Assembly: GCF_052324685.1 (NCBI RefSeq)
Contig: NC_135211.1
Span: 4,786,368-4,850,367, forward strand
Direction of reading: 5' to 3'
DNA length: 64,000 nucleotides
Source: Brachyhypopomus gauderio
Taxonomy: Eukaryota > Chordata > Actinopteri > Gymnotiformes > Hypopomidae
Part shown: in pieces, positions 1-14,900 of the stretch
Layout of the letters: each line of letters begins with the position of its first letter
How positions within the stretch are numbered: position 1 is the first letter of the stretch
Made by a program: the position numbers and the translations under genes
The notes under the pieces: generated by a model
Seen by the model: only the letters and a program-made list of their open reading frames with translations
Database searches by the model: none
What the model was told of the DNA's origin: nothing

Positions 1-28
1 TTAAAGCGGGCTTGGCCAGGGGTTTCAT

Positions 29-44
29 CGTCTCTCTCTCTCTT

Positions 45-127
<83 letters not shown>
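29..127 (+). repeat. (TC)n microsatellite forming the polypyrimidine tract of an exon
   Basis: A nearly pure TC run with a few TTTC and TATC interruptions ends 12 bases before the acceptor of the map4k3 exon at 140. Length variation here would change the polypyrimidine tract of that acceptor. A shorter (GT)n run lies at about 225-245, just after the same exon. Confidence 0.9.
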
Positions 128-131
<4 letters not shown>

Positions 132-139
132 TCCCACAG

Positions 140-3100
140 CCTCCCATATCTGTTCCTCAACGCATTCCCTCCAAGAGCCGAAACGCACGAGAAGGGAAGA
201 CATTGTCAGAGATTAATTGTAAGTTTGTGTGTGTGTGTGTGTGTGCCTGCTCAACACCCCTGGGGACATGTTGGTCTACTCATTTGGCCCTGCAGAGGAC
301 TGATTGGCCTGAAGGAAAATATCAGATCTTCCCCAACCCCCCGCGCTGGTGTGCATGGTTGTCTGTGTTTACTCCACATCCTGTCTTCGCCCAAAGCTTT
401 AGTAAACATTTCTCTTCCCAGTTGGCCAGGTGAAGTTTGACCCGCCTTTAAGAAAAGAGACCGAGCCCCATCATGAACCAGTGAGTATCCGCCATCTCTA
501 CCAGTAAAACCAGCAAACGGACCCTCCTGTCTCTAACTTCGCCCAGTTGTCCTACACACCTGTAACTTTGTCCTCCGAAGTGATTAGGGGGAGAAAAAAC
601 CCCTACAGAACAAAATTACAGGTTCACGAAAATTTTGGGCACAGCTGTTGGAGGGGGAAAAGCCAACGTCCTCAAACCCAGTAGGACGACTGCGCTCTAG
701 AAAACCCACTCTGACATCACTGCTCTAGAAAAGACACAAAAACAGAAAACCTACTTTCTTTATCAGCACCACTCCCTCTCTCACAGTACCAGTCCTTTAT
801 CAGCACCACTCCCTCTCTCACACTACCAGTCCTTTCAGTTTATATTAGGGTGGCTCAAATTGGGAAGTATCCTTAAAAAGAAAAACCCACAGCACAAAAA
901 GTCATCGAAAGCTATTTGAGTCGGGAACAAAGAATGTTATCTTGAGATTTCTCTTGATGTCCCTGCTAACAGCTAACATTATCAGGCAGTATTTTTGGAC
1001 CGTATTGCTGAGAGCTACCAGAGCCAGAGTGTGTTTGAGTGACTGTAATGTAGGGGTGTGTGGTTATGCCGTTTCAGTTTGTCAGACACACACCCACAAC
1101 AGTTACCCACCAGTCTCGGGTTCTGCAACATGTTTGGTTTATATAGTACATTCCATGGAAGACTTCGTAGTAGCCCAAGACTCTTGTTCTTTTTGCTCTG
1201 TTCTACAGTACAGGGGGTGCAAACACGATTACGTGTGCATAGTGCGTAGAGCATTCGTCTGTATGTTTTATAACGCGAGTGATCAGTTTCATGGCGCGCT
1301 AGGTGCAGTTTCAGGGTTGCTTCATACATAAGACAGCTAACATACTCATAAATGTGTGATGGTCTGCAATAAAGAGAAGGACACACCAGAGGGACCTCAG
1401 AGGGTTTACCACAAATTATCTTACAAGAACGGACAGCAGGGACCTGTGGGCATATCTTTTAGTTACTGAAGACAACAGAAACGTGAAGCCCTCCCCAAAA
1501 GAAAACCAAGTGGGAACTGAAAAGACTATACTTCAGGCTCAACACAGAATATCTCGATGTCTGGGGAGGGACATGGTCTATGGAATACCAACATTAACAA
1601 TCAGAAAATTAAAAACAATCTATATTCTCTATTACATTTCATTTGTCCAGTTATACACGTTTAAAATGCTATAAATGACTACCCAGTTCTATATGTAAAA
1701 TGGGGGTGTACTTTCTATTTAGTACACATTATGGCTGTAAACTAAAGCTTACATTGTGATTTAATATCCGTCTTTATTTAATTTCAGTTCCTATGTATTG
1801 GTGTACAGAGCCAGAAAAACAAGAGTTGTAGTTTGACTACTGTGTTGTAGTTTGACTACAGCGCTTTTATTTATCTGCAGTGCTGTTGTCTTCATCCGTT
1901 TCCTTGCCTCTCTGCCCTGTGTGGGAGTGAGGCCTTGTGACATTACTGCACGAGTACCCAAACAACCTGCACCGCCCACCCTGTGCCCCCCTCCCAAACC
2001 TTTATTTATTTTTTTTACCCATCATCCTCTGTGACCGTAGAGGTCCTCTGCAGGTTCCTGGCCTGCGCGTTAACCGCAGTTTCTTGGTGTGTTTACTAAA
2101 CAGCTCGACACTGACGATTTTTTGGACTGTGCAGAAGAAATATACTACACTGCAAGATCTAATCTGGTATTTTTGTCTTTTTTTTTTCTCTGTCTTGTCT
2201 TTGTCCTGCGTCCCTCTTTCTGTGGTAGCTTCTCATCTGCTTTGAAGCATTCGTGCAGCTTTCTTCTCCCGTTCTCATCACTGCCTTTTGGAGATTCTGA
2301 GTCTCCATGTTGTGGTCGTGATGCAGTCGTTGCATGTTGCTGGTCTAGTTTAGATGTGCCGTGTTTGATGATTCTGGTAGTACGTGTTTGATCACGCCAG
2401 TCCGTGTTTGTCGATCATGGTAGTGTGTGTTTGATCATGGTAGCACGTGTTTGCTGATCATAGTAGTACATGTTTGTTGATTGTCGTAGTATGTTTTGAA
2501 TCTGTCTCTCTGGATGTCCATCTGTGGGTTCATTTAGTGACCGGTCCCTCAACGCCTGCTTTGTTTTGTAATCAGATGTGTAGTGAAAGCTTGTAAAGCG
2601 TATGTAACTTCTAGGTATATCACCAGATAGAAAGATCTTTGAAGACTGTAAAAGGTAGAGACTAGAAGACATGTAGTGTGGAAGAGAAGTTCAGAGAGAT
2701 AGACAGAGGGACAGAGCTGGAGAGCCCAAAGGATGAAGGTTAAACCCCATAGGGATAGTAGGTCTGTGCGAGTGATGAAGACCACCTCAGTGAGAGCCAA
2801 TATTCTGTAACACATGCACAGTTCCTGACGTGCCCCTACCGACAGCTTTACAGGAACGTAGCCAAGTCACATGACCTAGAACGAAAGAGAATACAGGGGG
2901 GTGGAAAGGAGTTTACAGCATAAAGACTTTTACTCCTCTTCCTCACTTGTTCTCTCTCTCTCACACACACACACACACCTACAACACTCTCTTGACTTTT
3001 CTTTCTCCGTCTCTGTCCGCCTCCCTCTTTCTCTCTCGCCCTTCCAACACAGTGAAGATTCCCTTCAGCTGTCTTCTAATGAGGCTATGACTAACCATAA

Positions 3101-6100
3101 CCCTGGGCAAGGAGAAATTTGGCTTGTAAATCTGCAGGAGAGAAAAAAAAAAAAAAAAGAAATCGATCAAGGAGGATCGGCCATAGAGAGGGAGACGGAT
3201 CTCAAGGTGATGCAGTTGTCTGGGGGTTGGAGAACGCTGACTGGGTGGGTCTGTGGCTCTGCCACACAGACTCCTCTGTGACTGACGGGGGACACGTGTG
3301 CATGGCACCACAGAGAAGCTGGTGTGCATCTGCTCGAACCGGGCTGGACCAGCAGAACAATCCCATCACCTACACCTGCAGTGTAATGAGTTCTTTCTGT
3401 GTGTGTGTGTGAGGGTAAAGAAGCTTCTCGTGAGCTCTGATGAGGTAGAGATGGAGCTGATTTAACAGATGGAGCTGTGTGGACCCGTCTCCATAACTCT
3501 GAAACGCGCTTGTCTGTCTGCCCACCAGTCACAGCACACGTGATGGTGTTTGTAATGCTACAAACCTCAGCAGTTACACGGCACCATCTGTGGTGTTTCA
3601 GTGTGTAATCAGCCTCAATGCGATCGTGCCGAGTAGGCCAGACCTTTACTCTCCGAGTGTAAATTAATAGAGGAGATCAGAATGGGTGTCGTCCGTATGT
3701 GAAAGCTCGGGACCACCGCAGTTAGTTAGAATGTTGCGAGCAGCGACTTTTATATGAGTGGACGGCAATTGAAAAGTGAAGCCAAAATGTCGCTGGCGCC
3801 CTCTAGTGTCTATTTGGTTTGTGAGTCTTAACCCAGCCTGTATAATTTAGCATAAATAATATTTGAAGTTTTATTAAGTTGTTTCAGTGATTCTTTTAGA
3901 ACTCCCACAAGTTCCATTCCAATAATATCTCCCCTGGCATTTTTTACATTTATTTATGATGCTAGCATTTAATATTAATATTTAATTAAAATGCACTTAG
4001 GCTGTGAGCCAACCCACTAAAATTGTTCTTTTTGGTTAGTCTTGTCTAAAATGTCAGTTAACATGTTGACCATGAAAATTTATGTAGTTAATTTAATTTA
4101 CAGTGTGCATATATATAGTATGTATCACAATAAATTGAGATGCATTTCCTAGAATTACCATAGTCTTTTCACAGGTATGACCAAGACTAAACAAGTTATT
4201 TATTTATTTATTTAAGTTTTTTTTTTTTTTAAGAAAAACTTGTTCAGAAAGATTATATCCGTCACTGGCTGATTGATTACAGAGTTTGTGCTCTGTGCAC
4301 ATGTCGTAGTTTGTGCTCTGTGCACATTCCGTAGTTTGTGCTCTGTGCACATTCCGTAGTTTGTGCTCCGTACACATTCTGTAGTTTGTGCTCTGTGCAC
4401 ATTCTGTAGTTTGTGCTCCGTACACATTCCGTAGTTTGTGCTCCGTACACATTCTGTAGTTTGGGCTCCGTACACATTCTGTAGTTTGTGCTCCGTACAC
4501 ATTCTGTAGTTTGTGCTCCGTACACATTCCGTAGTTTGTGCTCCGTACACATTCTGTAGTTTGTGCTCCGTACACATTCCGTAGTTTGTGCTCCGTACAC
4601 ATTCTGTAGTTTGGGCTCCGTACACATTCCGTAGTTTGTGCTCCGTACACATTCCGTAGTTTGTGCTCTGTGCACATGTCGTAGTTTGTGCAGCTTTGTA
4701 TTTCATGATGAAACTCTACCGTCGTGCAGTGGCAGCGTCCATTCAGCGTCTCCTCCAGATTTCTCTGTATTAGCATCTCCCCTACAGAACACAATTTTTT
4801 AAATGTTAAGCATGCGTAGTTACAATGGATATGTTTTTTGATTTAACGATGCATTTTTAAATTGGAGTACACTGGGATTTCTCAGCCACCATCTCATTCA
4901 CCGTACTTGTTTGTTTATTTGATTGTTTTTGTTTACTCTAATCTTTAATTCCTTGTTTTCATTGCATTTATGTTATTTTTTAAGAGATACAGATCGATCA
5001 GTTTGACAAAAGGCCCACCACCTTGCAAGATAACTGACCATTTTAACCACAGACCACAGGATAGGCACCTAATCTGTGACTTGGCTGCTTTGAGGGTGTT
5101 TTAAAGATTGATTGTATTTATTTCGGTTTGACAGTTCTGTTCTGACACAGTTCTGAGGCTGCAGAACAAATAGCATATTCTCTCCATGCTGTAGGCTAAC
5201 AATATAGCTAGCATGCTAGCATCCAGCATTTTATTTCTTTTTTGTTTGTTTTTTTTGGAGGTGGGTGTGGGTTGAACAAGTAATTATATATCAGTATAGA
5301 AAGTGGATAGTCTATTACATGTCATCGATGGAGCCGTCCTGTTTTCCACTCATATACGCAGTCGTCTTTTGTGACCTGCTGAGATATTATTAACGCATAA
5401 CCCCTCACATCATTTAGCGGCCCTTTTCCACACTCACACTACTAACGTTAATAAAACACAGCTCATAATGCACTGCAAATGTGGCCAGCAAGTTCAAACA
5501 AACCAAACAGGATCAAACATATTGATCAAATATTGGGACTTTTATTTTGATGCAAAAAATCAAAACATTTTAACAGCTATTAACCCTATCACAGTAGGAA
5601 ACTGCCACCCACTGTTAAAAAAAAAAAAAGCAAATTGCTTGTATATGTCTGTTAGTGCTCTGCGGCAATGTGTGGATACCTTTTCACAAACGTGCATCTG
5701 TGTGTGTGTGGATCTGTTCGAACTACTTGGTGGACAGTGTGTTTTACCATTGTCCCTTTGTGTCCATCCTCTCTCCCAGGAACTCTACATGGACTATGGA
5801 CCAGACTCGCCCACAGGCTCCCTCCTTGGGGGGAATAAGTAAGTACTTAGAGGGTACTTCTAAGTTCAGAGTGAGTACGGTCACTTTGGCCACACGCTTT
5901 AACTTGGAAATGAATACATCCTTCAGTGGGCAAACACATAGGAAAGAAGCTTCAGTGTGGGGGTAATTGTATGTAAGGAAAACACAAAAATGTTGAATTG
6001 GTCCACATTGTTTTAGGAATGTGTTGAACTATTTGTTTAATTGTTTTTCAAGCGTATTATTAAAAAGAAACACTTGCCTATTGCACATTGCTGATATGCA

Positions 6101-8922
6101 AACTAGGTTTTAAATCTGAAATCAGTTTATGTAGACTTGATTATCAATACCTTTTTTGGCCTTAATTAGTTTTATAGCCTGGTTTGTATCTGCAACAAAT
6201 GTAGATTCTCAAACTCTTCTTTTTTTGTGCAACATTTGTTGTAAAAAGCACTATATGAATTAAGCTCAGTTGAATTTAATTGAGCTTTATGCATAAGTCT
6301 CTGGGACATGTTATTCTGTGAAAGTTTAAATAAGCTAAGTTAACCTAAACAACGCTCTAGCAAATAGCCATTTTGGTAGATCAATCATGAGTCTGGTCTC
6401 TTGAGAACACTGGGATGTTCTAGAACATTGTAAATGCTGCTTCTAAGTGTTAAAATGACTACATCATCCAATACCCCCTGCACCCTTCCAACCCAGAAAT
6501 GACTTTATCCATTCATCACTGAACGGTTGGTTGTGCATTACAGAGACCAAAACCCATTACTGTATATAAATGTAATCCCGACAGTGCGATGAAGACGGCA
6601 ATCTCTTGAGCGCTGGCAGACAACGGCACTTAATAATAACCCTTAAAGTAGGTCATTTACTCAAACATGCCCCAACCGTCCTAGTCGACACAGTCTTCCA
6701 ATGTTCAATTAAACGAGTACTCGATGGAACATCTGAAAATAAAGAAGGGAACTCTAAAACAAGGTCCCTAAACTCCATCTCTCTCCTCTGGTAAATGCCC
6801 CCATAAAGATTCTGTCTCCTTTAATATTTTTCATTTCTAAGCCATCCAACCATCCTGTAAACATATGATGGAGTCACCACATGCCACCCTGTCCGTCTCC
6901 TCCTCTTCCTCCATGAGGAAGGTCACACGAAACCCTTCACGTCTGTCTTCAGACACACTAGTAGTATTCAGATTGATCACAGTACTAATGGCTCGTGTTC
7001 TTGCATAAGCTGTAAACACTTCAGCAGGACTTTGAGCATGTCTTTCAGAACCACTGACTTGACTTCACGAAGCAGATGTTGCAGTCTGCCACACGCATCC
7101 CCTGGGCAGAATATTCCCCAAATTCACATCTGCTTCTGGGCCAAATGGCAGTTTTTGTCTCCTTTTCCCCCCTCTCTCTCTCTACTGGATCAGACTGCAA
7201 GGGAGCACAAAATGTTTACAATCCAAAACCTTGGGTGAAAAAGGCAAAAACCGACTGCAGTGTAACGGACTCCATCTGTGAGCTGCCAATCAGAGACATA
7301 AACTTCTTTGATAATCAGAGCAGGAAGCAATTCTAACAGAGGACATTCCTAAATTAGCCATGCTCTGTAACTCTTACACCAAGTCCCCCAGAAACTGACA
7401 GCGCTTACAGAGGCAGAGCAGAGCTTAGTGAAGCCAGCAACACTCCCTGGCTTCACCATCCTTTGCCTTTGTAAGCAGCTCTGTCTCAACTATACAAACT
7501 GCCACTTCAGCTGATGAAAATCCCCTATCATTACCATAATTACAATAGCTTAAAAATGGTTGTTAACCATAGAAGGTTCCTTGATATTGCCCCTTTGGAA
7601 CAATACAAAGTACTAAGCTGTTTTAACCTTCTTCTCATTTATATGGGTAGTGATATGATCAGGAAACATTTTAAAGCCCTAAGACACATTCAGGTTGCTT
7701 AAACTACCAGATGTCTTCACTGCCACACACATAAATCAGTTCTTTGCTAAGGAGTTATTTAACCCTCACAAATACCTGAAAAATATGTCCTTAAATGCCT
7801 GAAATGTTTTGCAAACTAAGGCTTTTTAAACAGCTTCCTGAACTTGCTTATACACTCTTCGTTCTTCCACTGACAAAGCTATATCTGGTTCACAGCCATT
7901 GCCCCAAAGGACTCCTGCAAAAGTAAACTGAGTGTTCCAACCCATATATCGCAACATACTCTGAGAAACCACAGGATCCCTATATACAATTTAGCAACAA
8001 TCACATCCTTCTAGATCTCTCTGAAACATGCCCCTCCCCCCCTCACACCTCAATCACTCCCCATAAAATAAAATTTGGAAGTTTACTTTTTGTAATTACT
8101 GTTAGGGATTAATTTTCCTCTGCTCATCTTCCTTAGCTTTTTCTACATCCCTAATGTCCTCACACATTCCTTTTCAATACCCAACGTTCTAGTTCTAGTT
8201 GTTCATGTTCTTCAGAGTGTAAATTGTAAATAGTCCTTTTGTTGTTAAAATTTTACCCAAGAATTACCCATTTTCTGAGACACTTGCACTTGGAGCATTT
8301 GGCTACTCTAACGTCTTTCAATTAAAATAAACATTTTTTTTTGCAAACTAATTTCTCACAGTCCGTTTTAGTTTTGGTTTTTTATATATATATACATTCA
8401 CCCTGGCAATCAGGATATTTTAACAGAGTAATATTAAAATGAATTAATGTTTTTAAAATGGTAAGCTAACCAAAACACAAAATAAAAAAAGTTACTTTAA
8501 ATAATTTTCTTACTTTACTGATAATTTCTTACTTTAAGTAATAAATGACTGAATGCCACATGCAGCTCCACTGCAATGCCATAAACCCAGAGTAACAAAC
8601 TAGATTTTACCTACTAGTAGGAGAAAAGGTTCAGCATCACAACACTCCATAACTGCTTCAGCGTCATTGTGTGTGGTGGCCTTTCCCCTGTCAGATGTTA
8701 ATGTGACATGTTTGCGATATAAAACTGTTAGGCTGTTTGAATTCCTCCTCAATTGTGAGATATTTGCATCTTTAGTTTTGTATGTGTGCGCACACATCTA
8801 CACACAGTGAGCTTAAGGCTGAGCATGTAGAATGTGATGAACAGAAGGTTGCGAGAGACAGATGGAGTGCCAGTGTAGTGCAGTTCTCTCTCCCCACTGT
8901 GTGTCTGTGTGTGTCTGTGTGT

Positions 8923-8954
<32 letters not shown>

Positions 8955-11900
8955 TTCCCTGTCATTCCCAGCACGCTCCAACAGATGGGTCTCAGGCAAC
9001 ACCATCATTCTCGACCTGTGATTGATCTATCTGTCCATCCATCCGTCCACCCATCCATCCATCTTTCTGCCTTTCTTTCTGTGTCTTTCTGCCTTTCTCT
9101 CTTTCTGTCTATCTTTCTTTCTTTCTGTATCTTTCTGTCTGTCTGTCTTTCTGTCTATTTTTCCATATTCCCAGGGAGAGCTGGGTTAGAAAACTAAGTT
9201 TGGGTTCAGCTTCAGGTGAACAGTTAAAGTTATTTTAGGCTCTAGGCTTTCAGAAACTGAAGAAGTTGGTTTGCCAAACAAAGAGTCTCACTTTGTATCA
9301 TACCTTTCTGCATTTAACAACCTTGTACTAATTGCATGAATTAGGAACATTAATTATTAAGTGCCAATAAGTATTTAGGAATTTCATTTGAATGTACAAT
9401 TTACCAAATTTTTATTTGATACTCATTGCTGAACAAGCTATAAAATGACGTAGCTTTCAAAATTGTTTTTTGTAGTGTTTTTTGCATCCTTTCCAAATTG
9501 TTTCATGCAGAGGGAGAAATGCAGAGGTAGCATATGTGAATGTAGTGTGTTTCGGTTTATATTGCTTTTAGAAGAAACTAATTTCAAAAATAAATTAATC
9601 ATCCAACTAGTTAAACATTGTCGTCACTAGGGATTTTTTATTTATTTATTTGTTCTTAATTCAGCCCCAGTAATCTCAAGCCCCCTGTAGTTTGAGCCTA
9701 TCCTTGACGCGTTTGCCTCTGGGAATGGCCATTGAGCAGAACAATTGGCAACACTAGCTTAAAAAGAAAAAAAAAAGTTGTCTTTGATTTTTCTGTTTGA
9801 AAATGTTTTGCAGTAACATTACCTAAAGGAGTAGAAACAATCATGGTAATTGACCAAGGTATATGCAATAATGTATGAGACAAATAAACGATAAGTATCA
9901 TTGTTATTTTAAGCATCTGAGAGCTGTATGTCACTCACTTTTCAAAATGCAATCTAAAACACCCCTTTGAGAGTCCACGTTTAATGTTAGCATGTTTCCA
10001 TCAACGAGGAACTGTTCTATTTGACACGAACCCATTGTTGTTGTCAGGGTTCACGCTGTAGAATCCACTGTTTGGAACGAACTGGGAATTAACTATTAGG
10101 GTTCCAGGACCTGTTTATTGTAGTGAAGATTTGAAGAATGGTTCCAAATTAGGTTCACAATCTGGAAACTTGCCCAGTTCTTCATAGGTGGAAAAGGGCT
10201 GTGTCATGAAGTCTAGTTGGATGGACTACTGAGCATGTGCACTGAGAATGCATCAGAAATCATGTGCTGGTCATTAAGCACAGCTCACAAACTTGTTTCA
10301 CCATCTGCGAACTAAACACCACGCACAATATGAAGCTTTAAAAGTCAACTGTCTACAACACAAGGTACCAGGACAAAACGCACTGCCGACCTTGTGCAAG
10401 GCACAGAAAGAAAAGAAAAAGAATGAAAAGAGACAGATGGCAAGACAAAACATCATCACCAATTACACTGCACAAAGAAGAGCCACTTCAGCTTACTTGA
10501 ATGTTTCAGTTCACCGCCAACGTCTTGTTTACATTCATTCCATTAGTAAGCAAAAACGACTGTCCTATTATTAACAGGTGAGTTAGTACAGTTTAAAACT
10601 TTTACAAGAACATTTCACTAGAATGCAAAATAATGTCTACTTATCGAAATCCCAGAAATGCCATAAAAAGATTTTTTGTAAATATCATACACCCTTAACC
10701 ATGTTTATTTCACAGTGAAGAGGGCTAATATCAGTTTATTTACAGTGGGGAAAATAAGTATTTAGTCAGTCACCAATTGTGCAAGTTCTCCCACTTAAAA
10801 AGATGAGAGAGGCCTGTAATTGACATCATAGGTAGACCTCAACTATGAGAGACAAAATGTGAAAAAATAATGGTGCAAATAATGGTGGAAAATAAGTATT
10901 TGGTCACCTACAAACAAGCAAGATTTCTGACTGTCACAGACCTGTAACTTCTTTTTTAAGAGGCTCCTCTTTCCCCCACTCATTACCTGTATTAATGGCA
11001 CCTATTTGAAGTCGTTAACAGTATAAAAGACACCTGCCCACAACCTCAAACAGTCACACTCCAAACTCCACTATGGTGAAGACGAAAGAGCTGTCGGAGG
11101 ACACCAGAAACCGAATTGTAGGCTGGGAAGACTGAATCTGCAATAGGCAAGCAGCTTGGTGTGAAGAAATCTACTGTGGGAGCAATAATCAGAAAATGGA
11201 AGACCTACAAGACCACTACTAATCTCCCTCGATCTGGGGCTCCACGCAAGATCTCAGCCCGTGGGGTCAAAATGATCACAAGAACGGTGAGGAAAAATCC
11301 CAGAACCACAAGGGGGGATCTAGTGAATGACCTGCAGAAAGCTGGGACCAACGTTACAAAGGCTACCATCAGCAACACACTACGACGCCAGGGACTCAGA
11401 TCTTGCAGTGTCAGACGTGTCCCCCTGCTTAAGCCAGGCACGTCTGAAGTTTGCTAGAGAGCATTTGGATGTTCCAGAAGAGTATTGGGAGAATATCATA
11501 TGGTCAGATGAAACCAAAGTAGAACTATTTGGTAAAAACACAACTCGTCGTGTTTGGAGGACAGTGAATGCTGAGTTGCATCCAAAGAACACCATACCAA
11601 CTGTCAAGCATGGGGGTGGCAACATCATGCTTTGGGGCTGTTTCTCTGCAAAGGGACCAGGACGACTGGTCCGTGTACATGAAAGAATGAATGGGGCCAT
11701 GTATTGTGAGATTTTGGGTGCAAACCTCCTTCCATCAGCAAGGGCAATGAAGATGAAACATGAGGAGATCTGCATGGAGGAATGGGCCAACATACCAGCA
11801 ACAGTGTGTGCCAACCTTGTGAAGACTTACAGAAAACGTTTGACCTCTGTCATTGCCAACAGAGGATATACAACAAAGTATTGAGATGAACTTTTGTTAT

Positions 11901-14900
11901 TGACCAAATACTTATTTTCCACCATTATTTGCAAATAAATTCTTTAAAAGTCAGACAAAATGATTTTTTTTTTTCACATTTTGTCTCTCATAGTTGAGGT
12001 CTACCTATGATGTCAATTACCGGCCTCTCTCATCTTTTTAAGTGGGAGAACTTGCACAATTGGTGACTGACTAAATACTTATTTTCCCCACTGTAGCTAG
12101 CTAGTAGCTAAGGTGACATCATCATAACAGTTTTGATTCTTGTTTATTAACAGTCATTTTACTTTGTATTTTCCTGTGTGTGTATCATTTAGTTGCTTTG
12201 CCTATCCTCCATTAATTTGAAGTGTGTAAAATCATCATTTCCTCCTTTTTTTTCCTGCTTGTGGAAGAAAGCATGTAATGTGTGTCCATTGTTTTCCTCT
12301 GTCTTGGTGGGGAGGGGCCTGGGTTTGTCACATACTCTACCATGACATTTACAGTGTCGGTAATACTACACACACCGCTTTATTAAGCCTGAGATGAAAA
12401 AAGACAAATGCCCACAACTGGCGACGCTCGTAGTTAAGTAATTTAAAAACCAATACATTTTAATAATTAACTAAATAAAATGAAGCATTCCAACTTAAGT
12501 CAAAGCTCTTTATGGAAATGTAACCGGTTAATGAAAGAATAAAGTGATGTGGACTAGTGAATTATAAACAAAAAAATGGGTAGGCCTAAAAATATTTCAG
12601 GATCCATGTTCAAAATTTGAAAGAGTAAGGAGAGAACTAAGAGAACAATGAAGAGAAATAAACTGAAGTTATAAAACATGAATTTTACACACATTAACAC
12701 ACATTAGGCAGTCTGGTTTTGTGAAGTCCATCACATTTCTACAGTGTGGACCTTGGACTCTATGTAGATCTTAGTCAAAAGCCCAAGCTCAAATGCCTGT
12801 AAATGTAAGCGTTTTACCCATGTCTTTACCCACATAGGCACTGCCAAAATAAATAATGTTACAGCAGATTTCTGCTTCTGACCCTATGTGCTGCTTTTTA
12901 ACTATATATTTTTTGCCTTATTTGTAGGTCAGTGTAATTGGGTAATTCTATGTTTATGTTTATGTTTTTTATGTTATCTGCTAGTTTGGCCTTAGCAGTC
13001 TCCTGTAGTGGGAGGGTGAACCCTGGTCTCATAGCCCCTAATACATCACGTCGTTTCTGGTGGCATGGCAGTGTGAGAATATACAGCTTGGTTTTTTTTC
13101 AGTGTTCTTCAGGTGTGTCATCAGTCTCATTCTCCAGTGCAGACTCTCTCCGTATTGCCTACCTTCCACAATAAACAAAAGATTCATTTAAAAATGGTAC
13201 AGTGACTCGGACTCAGACTTAAACATGCAGTGTTTTTTTGTTATTTCTTTTTTGCAACTTGCATTCTAAACAAATCTTCTGTTTGTAATTCATTCATTGA
13301 GTTCAGTCTTTTAATGTTTTCATTTAAATAGAACATTCGTGGCACACACCCAATTACTGTGAATCACAGTTAGATAAATTGACACACACTTTGCATGGGG
13401 CATATAATGTGTTTTGATGACATAGTCATACAAATATATATTTTTTTAAAACAATTCGCTATTGCCCTGCATTTATTTGTTATTTTTGTTTGGGGAGGGG
13501 GGCATTAAAGGGACATGCCATAGAATGGTGGCCTAGACATAATTTAAAATTATGAAAGCTAAAGAAAAGACCGTGTTTGCTAGCCAGACAAACTGAGTTT
13601 AGATAGCTAGCTAATTAACATTTTAGACTTGGAAGCTAAACATGAAATTGAGAAACATTGAAGATGACGATGACCACAACAATTATATTTTATGTTGGAT
13701 TCAGTGGTAACATTTTTTTTTTTACCTGTTACTGAGTAGCAGTGTTAGCTAGCCAGCTTACAGTTTTCAAAATGAAAGCTGTAATAAAGTACAGATGTTT
13801 ATACATGCAGCCATAATGTGCACTGGTGTCCTGGTCACTTTAATTTCACCACCCAGTCCTGTCTTGTATGACCAAGCGCCAACGCTTGTGTAGGCAACCC
13901 AGTTCCTGGCTATGCCAATGTTTATCAACCATTGGTTCAATGGCAGTTTGGATGGGGTGCTCAGCCTGACCTAGGGTTGTGTTCTGTTGTGAAAATGATG
14001 TCTATAGACTCCCTGTATTATAAGGAGCACTGTGAACATTCACAATAGATATAGCGTTAGTTCACTAGATTATGTCTTACTTTATTTTGTATTGCAATGG
14101 TGCTGGATTCATATATAAACATTTTGTAATGCAGCTACTCCAATATGAGAGGCACTGGATTACCTGGCAGGATTCAGCCCAAATTAAGCACTGCTTAATA
14201 AACTGAATGGGCAATTCAGAAAATCTAATTAGGTACCCACTTGGCACAAGTCTAATAGAGGAGAAGATAACTTTCCATATATATCTATTGATCTTTTGAA
14301 ATTAACCGTCCCAACTTAAGTCACCAACTCTCAATGGAGCGTGTGTTCAAGGGGCGGAGCTAAAAAGCATGTAGTGCAGTAATTTGCAATTTTTAAATGC
14401 GACTTGGCTAGAAATGTTAACTAGGGGCCCTTTTGCAGCACACAATTCTGTTGGAACTCACTAAATAGGTTCTTGCATTTGTAAAATGATTCCTCCCCCT
14501 CCCCTCCCTACAGACCCCCCCATGTCAAGAGCAACTGAGCTATTTGCCTAAATCTTATTTGTTGAATTGTTGTGTTGCAGGAGTCTCTTGAAGTGTGTGG
14601 AGGAGGAGTTGCACCAGAGGTGGGCAGCTCTTTGCATCTGTCTCCAGTTCCCATGCTCTTCCTCTCTCTCTCCAAGGCTCTCTCTCTCTTTCTCATCTTT
14701 CCTATGTCACTGCCTTCCTCCCCCTCTCTCCTCTCTCTTCCTCTCCCTCTCTTGTTTAAGCTTTTCATCTGATCAATATTTGATGTGACCTAACCTTGCC
14801 CCCCCCCCCCCTGCGCTTGGCCGAGTGGAAGAGTGGGCTAATGTTCTTGGACGTGCTACAGAGATCAGTGATCTCTTCGTTACACTGCCATTTGCCTTTC

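Larger units (their letters stand above)
2167..5779 (+). other. map4k3: map4k3 intron with degenerate repeats
   Basis: It holds a degenerate repeat around GATCATGGTAGTACGTGTTT at about 2365-2500, a short (CA)n at 2960-2978, the 25-bp array at 4288-4692 and a CTCF-like motif at 3795-3810. No coding exon was recognised. Confidence 0.6.
5839..14580 (+). other. map4k3: longest map4k3 intron (8.7 kb)
   Basis: It contains a (GT)n block at about 8891-8953, a TCTG/TTTC/ATCC-rich microsatellite at about 9026-9170 and a Tc1-like element at 10743-12093. The remainder is AT-rich sequence in which I see no exon. The stretch at about 6570-8050 is less AT-rich and may be an old mobile-element remnant, but I cannot name it. 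Confidence 0.5.

Noticed and set aside
4288..4692. Regular array considered as a CRISPR
   Set aside because: Units are contiguous with no unique spacers, and this is a vertebrate genome. The same holds for every other array in the window.
4204..4794. Minus-strand 196-codon frame with [20 protein letters not shown] repeats
   Set aside because: 25-bp minisatellite read through in three frames; no splice or start context.
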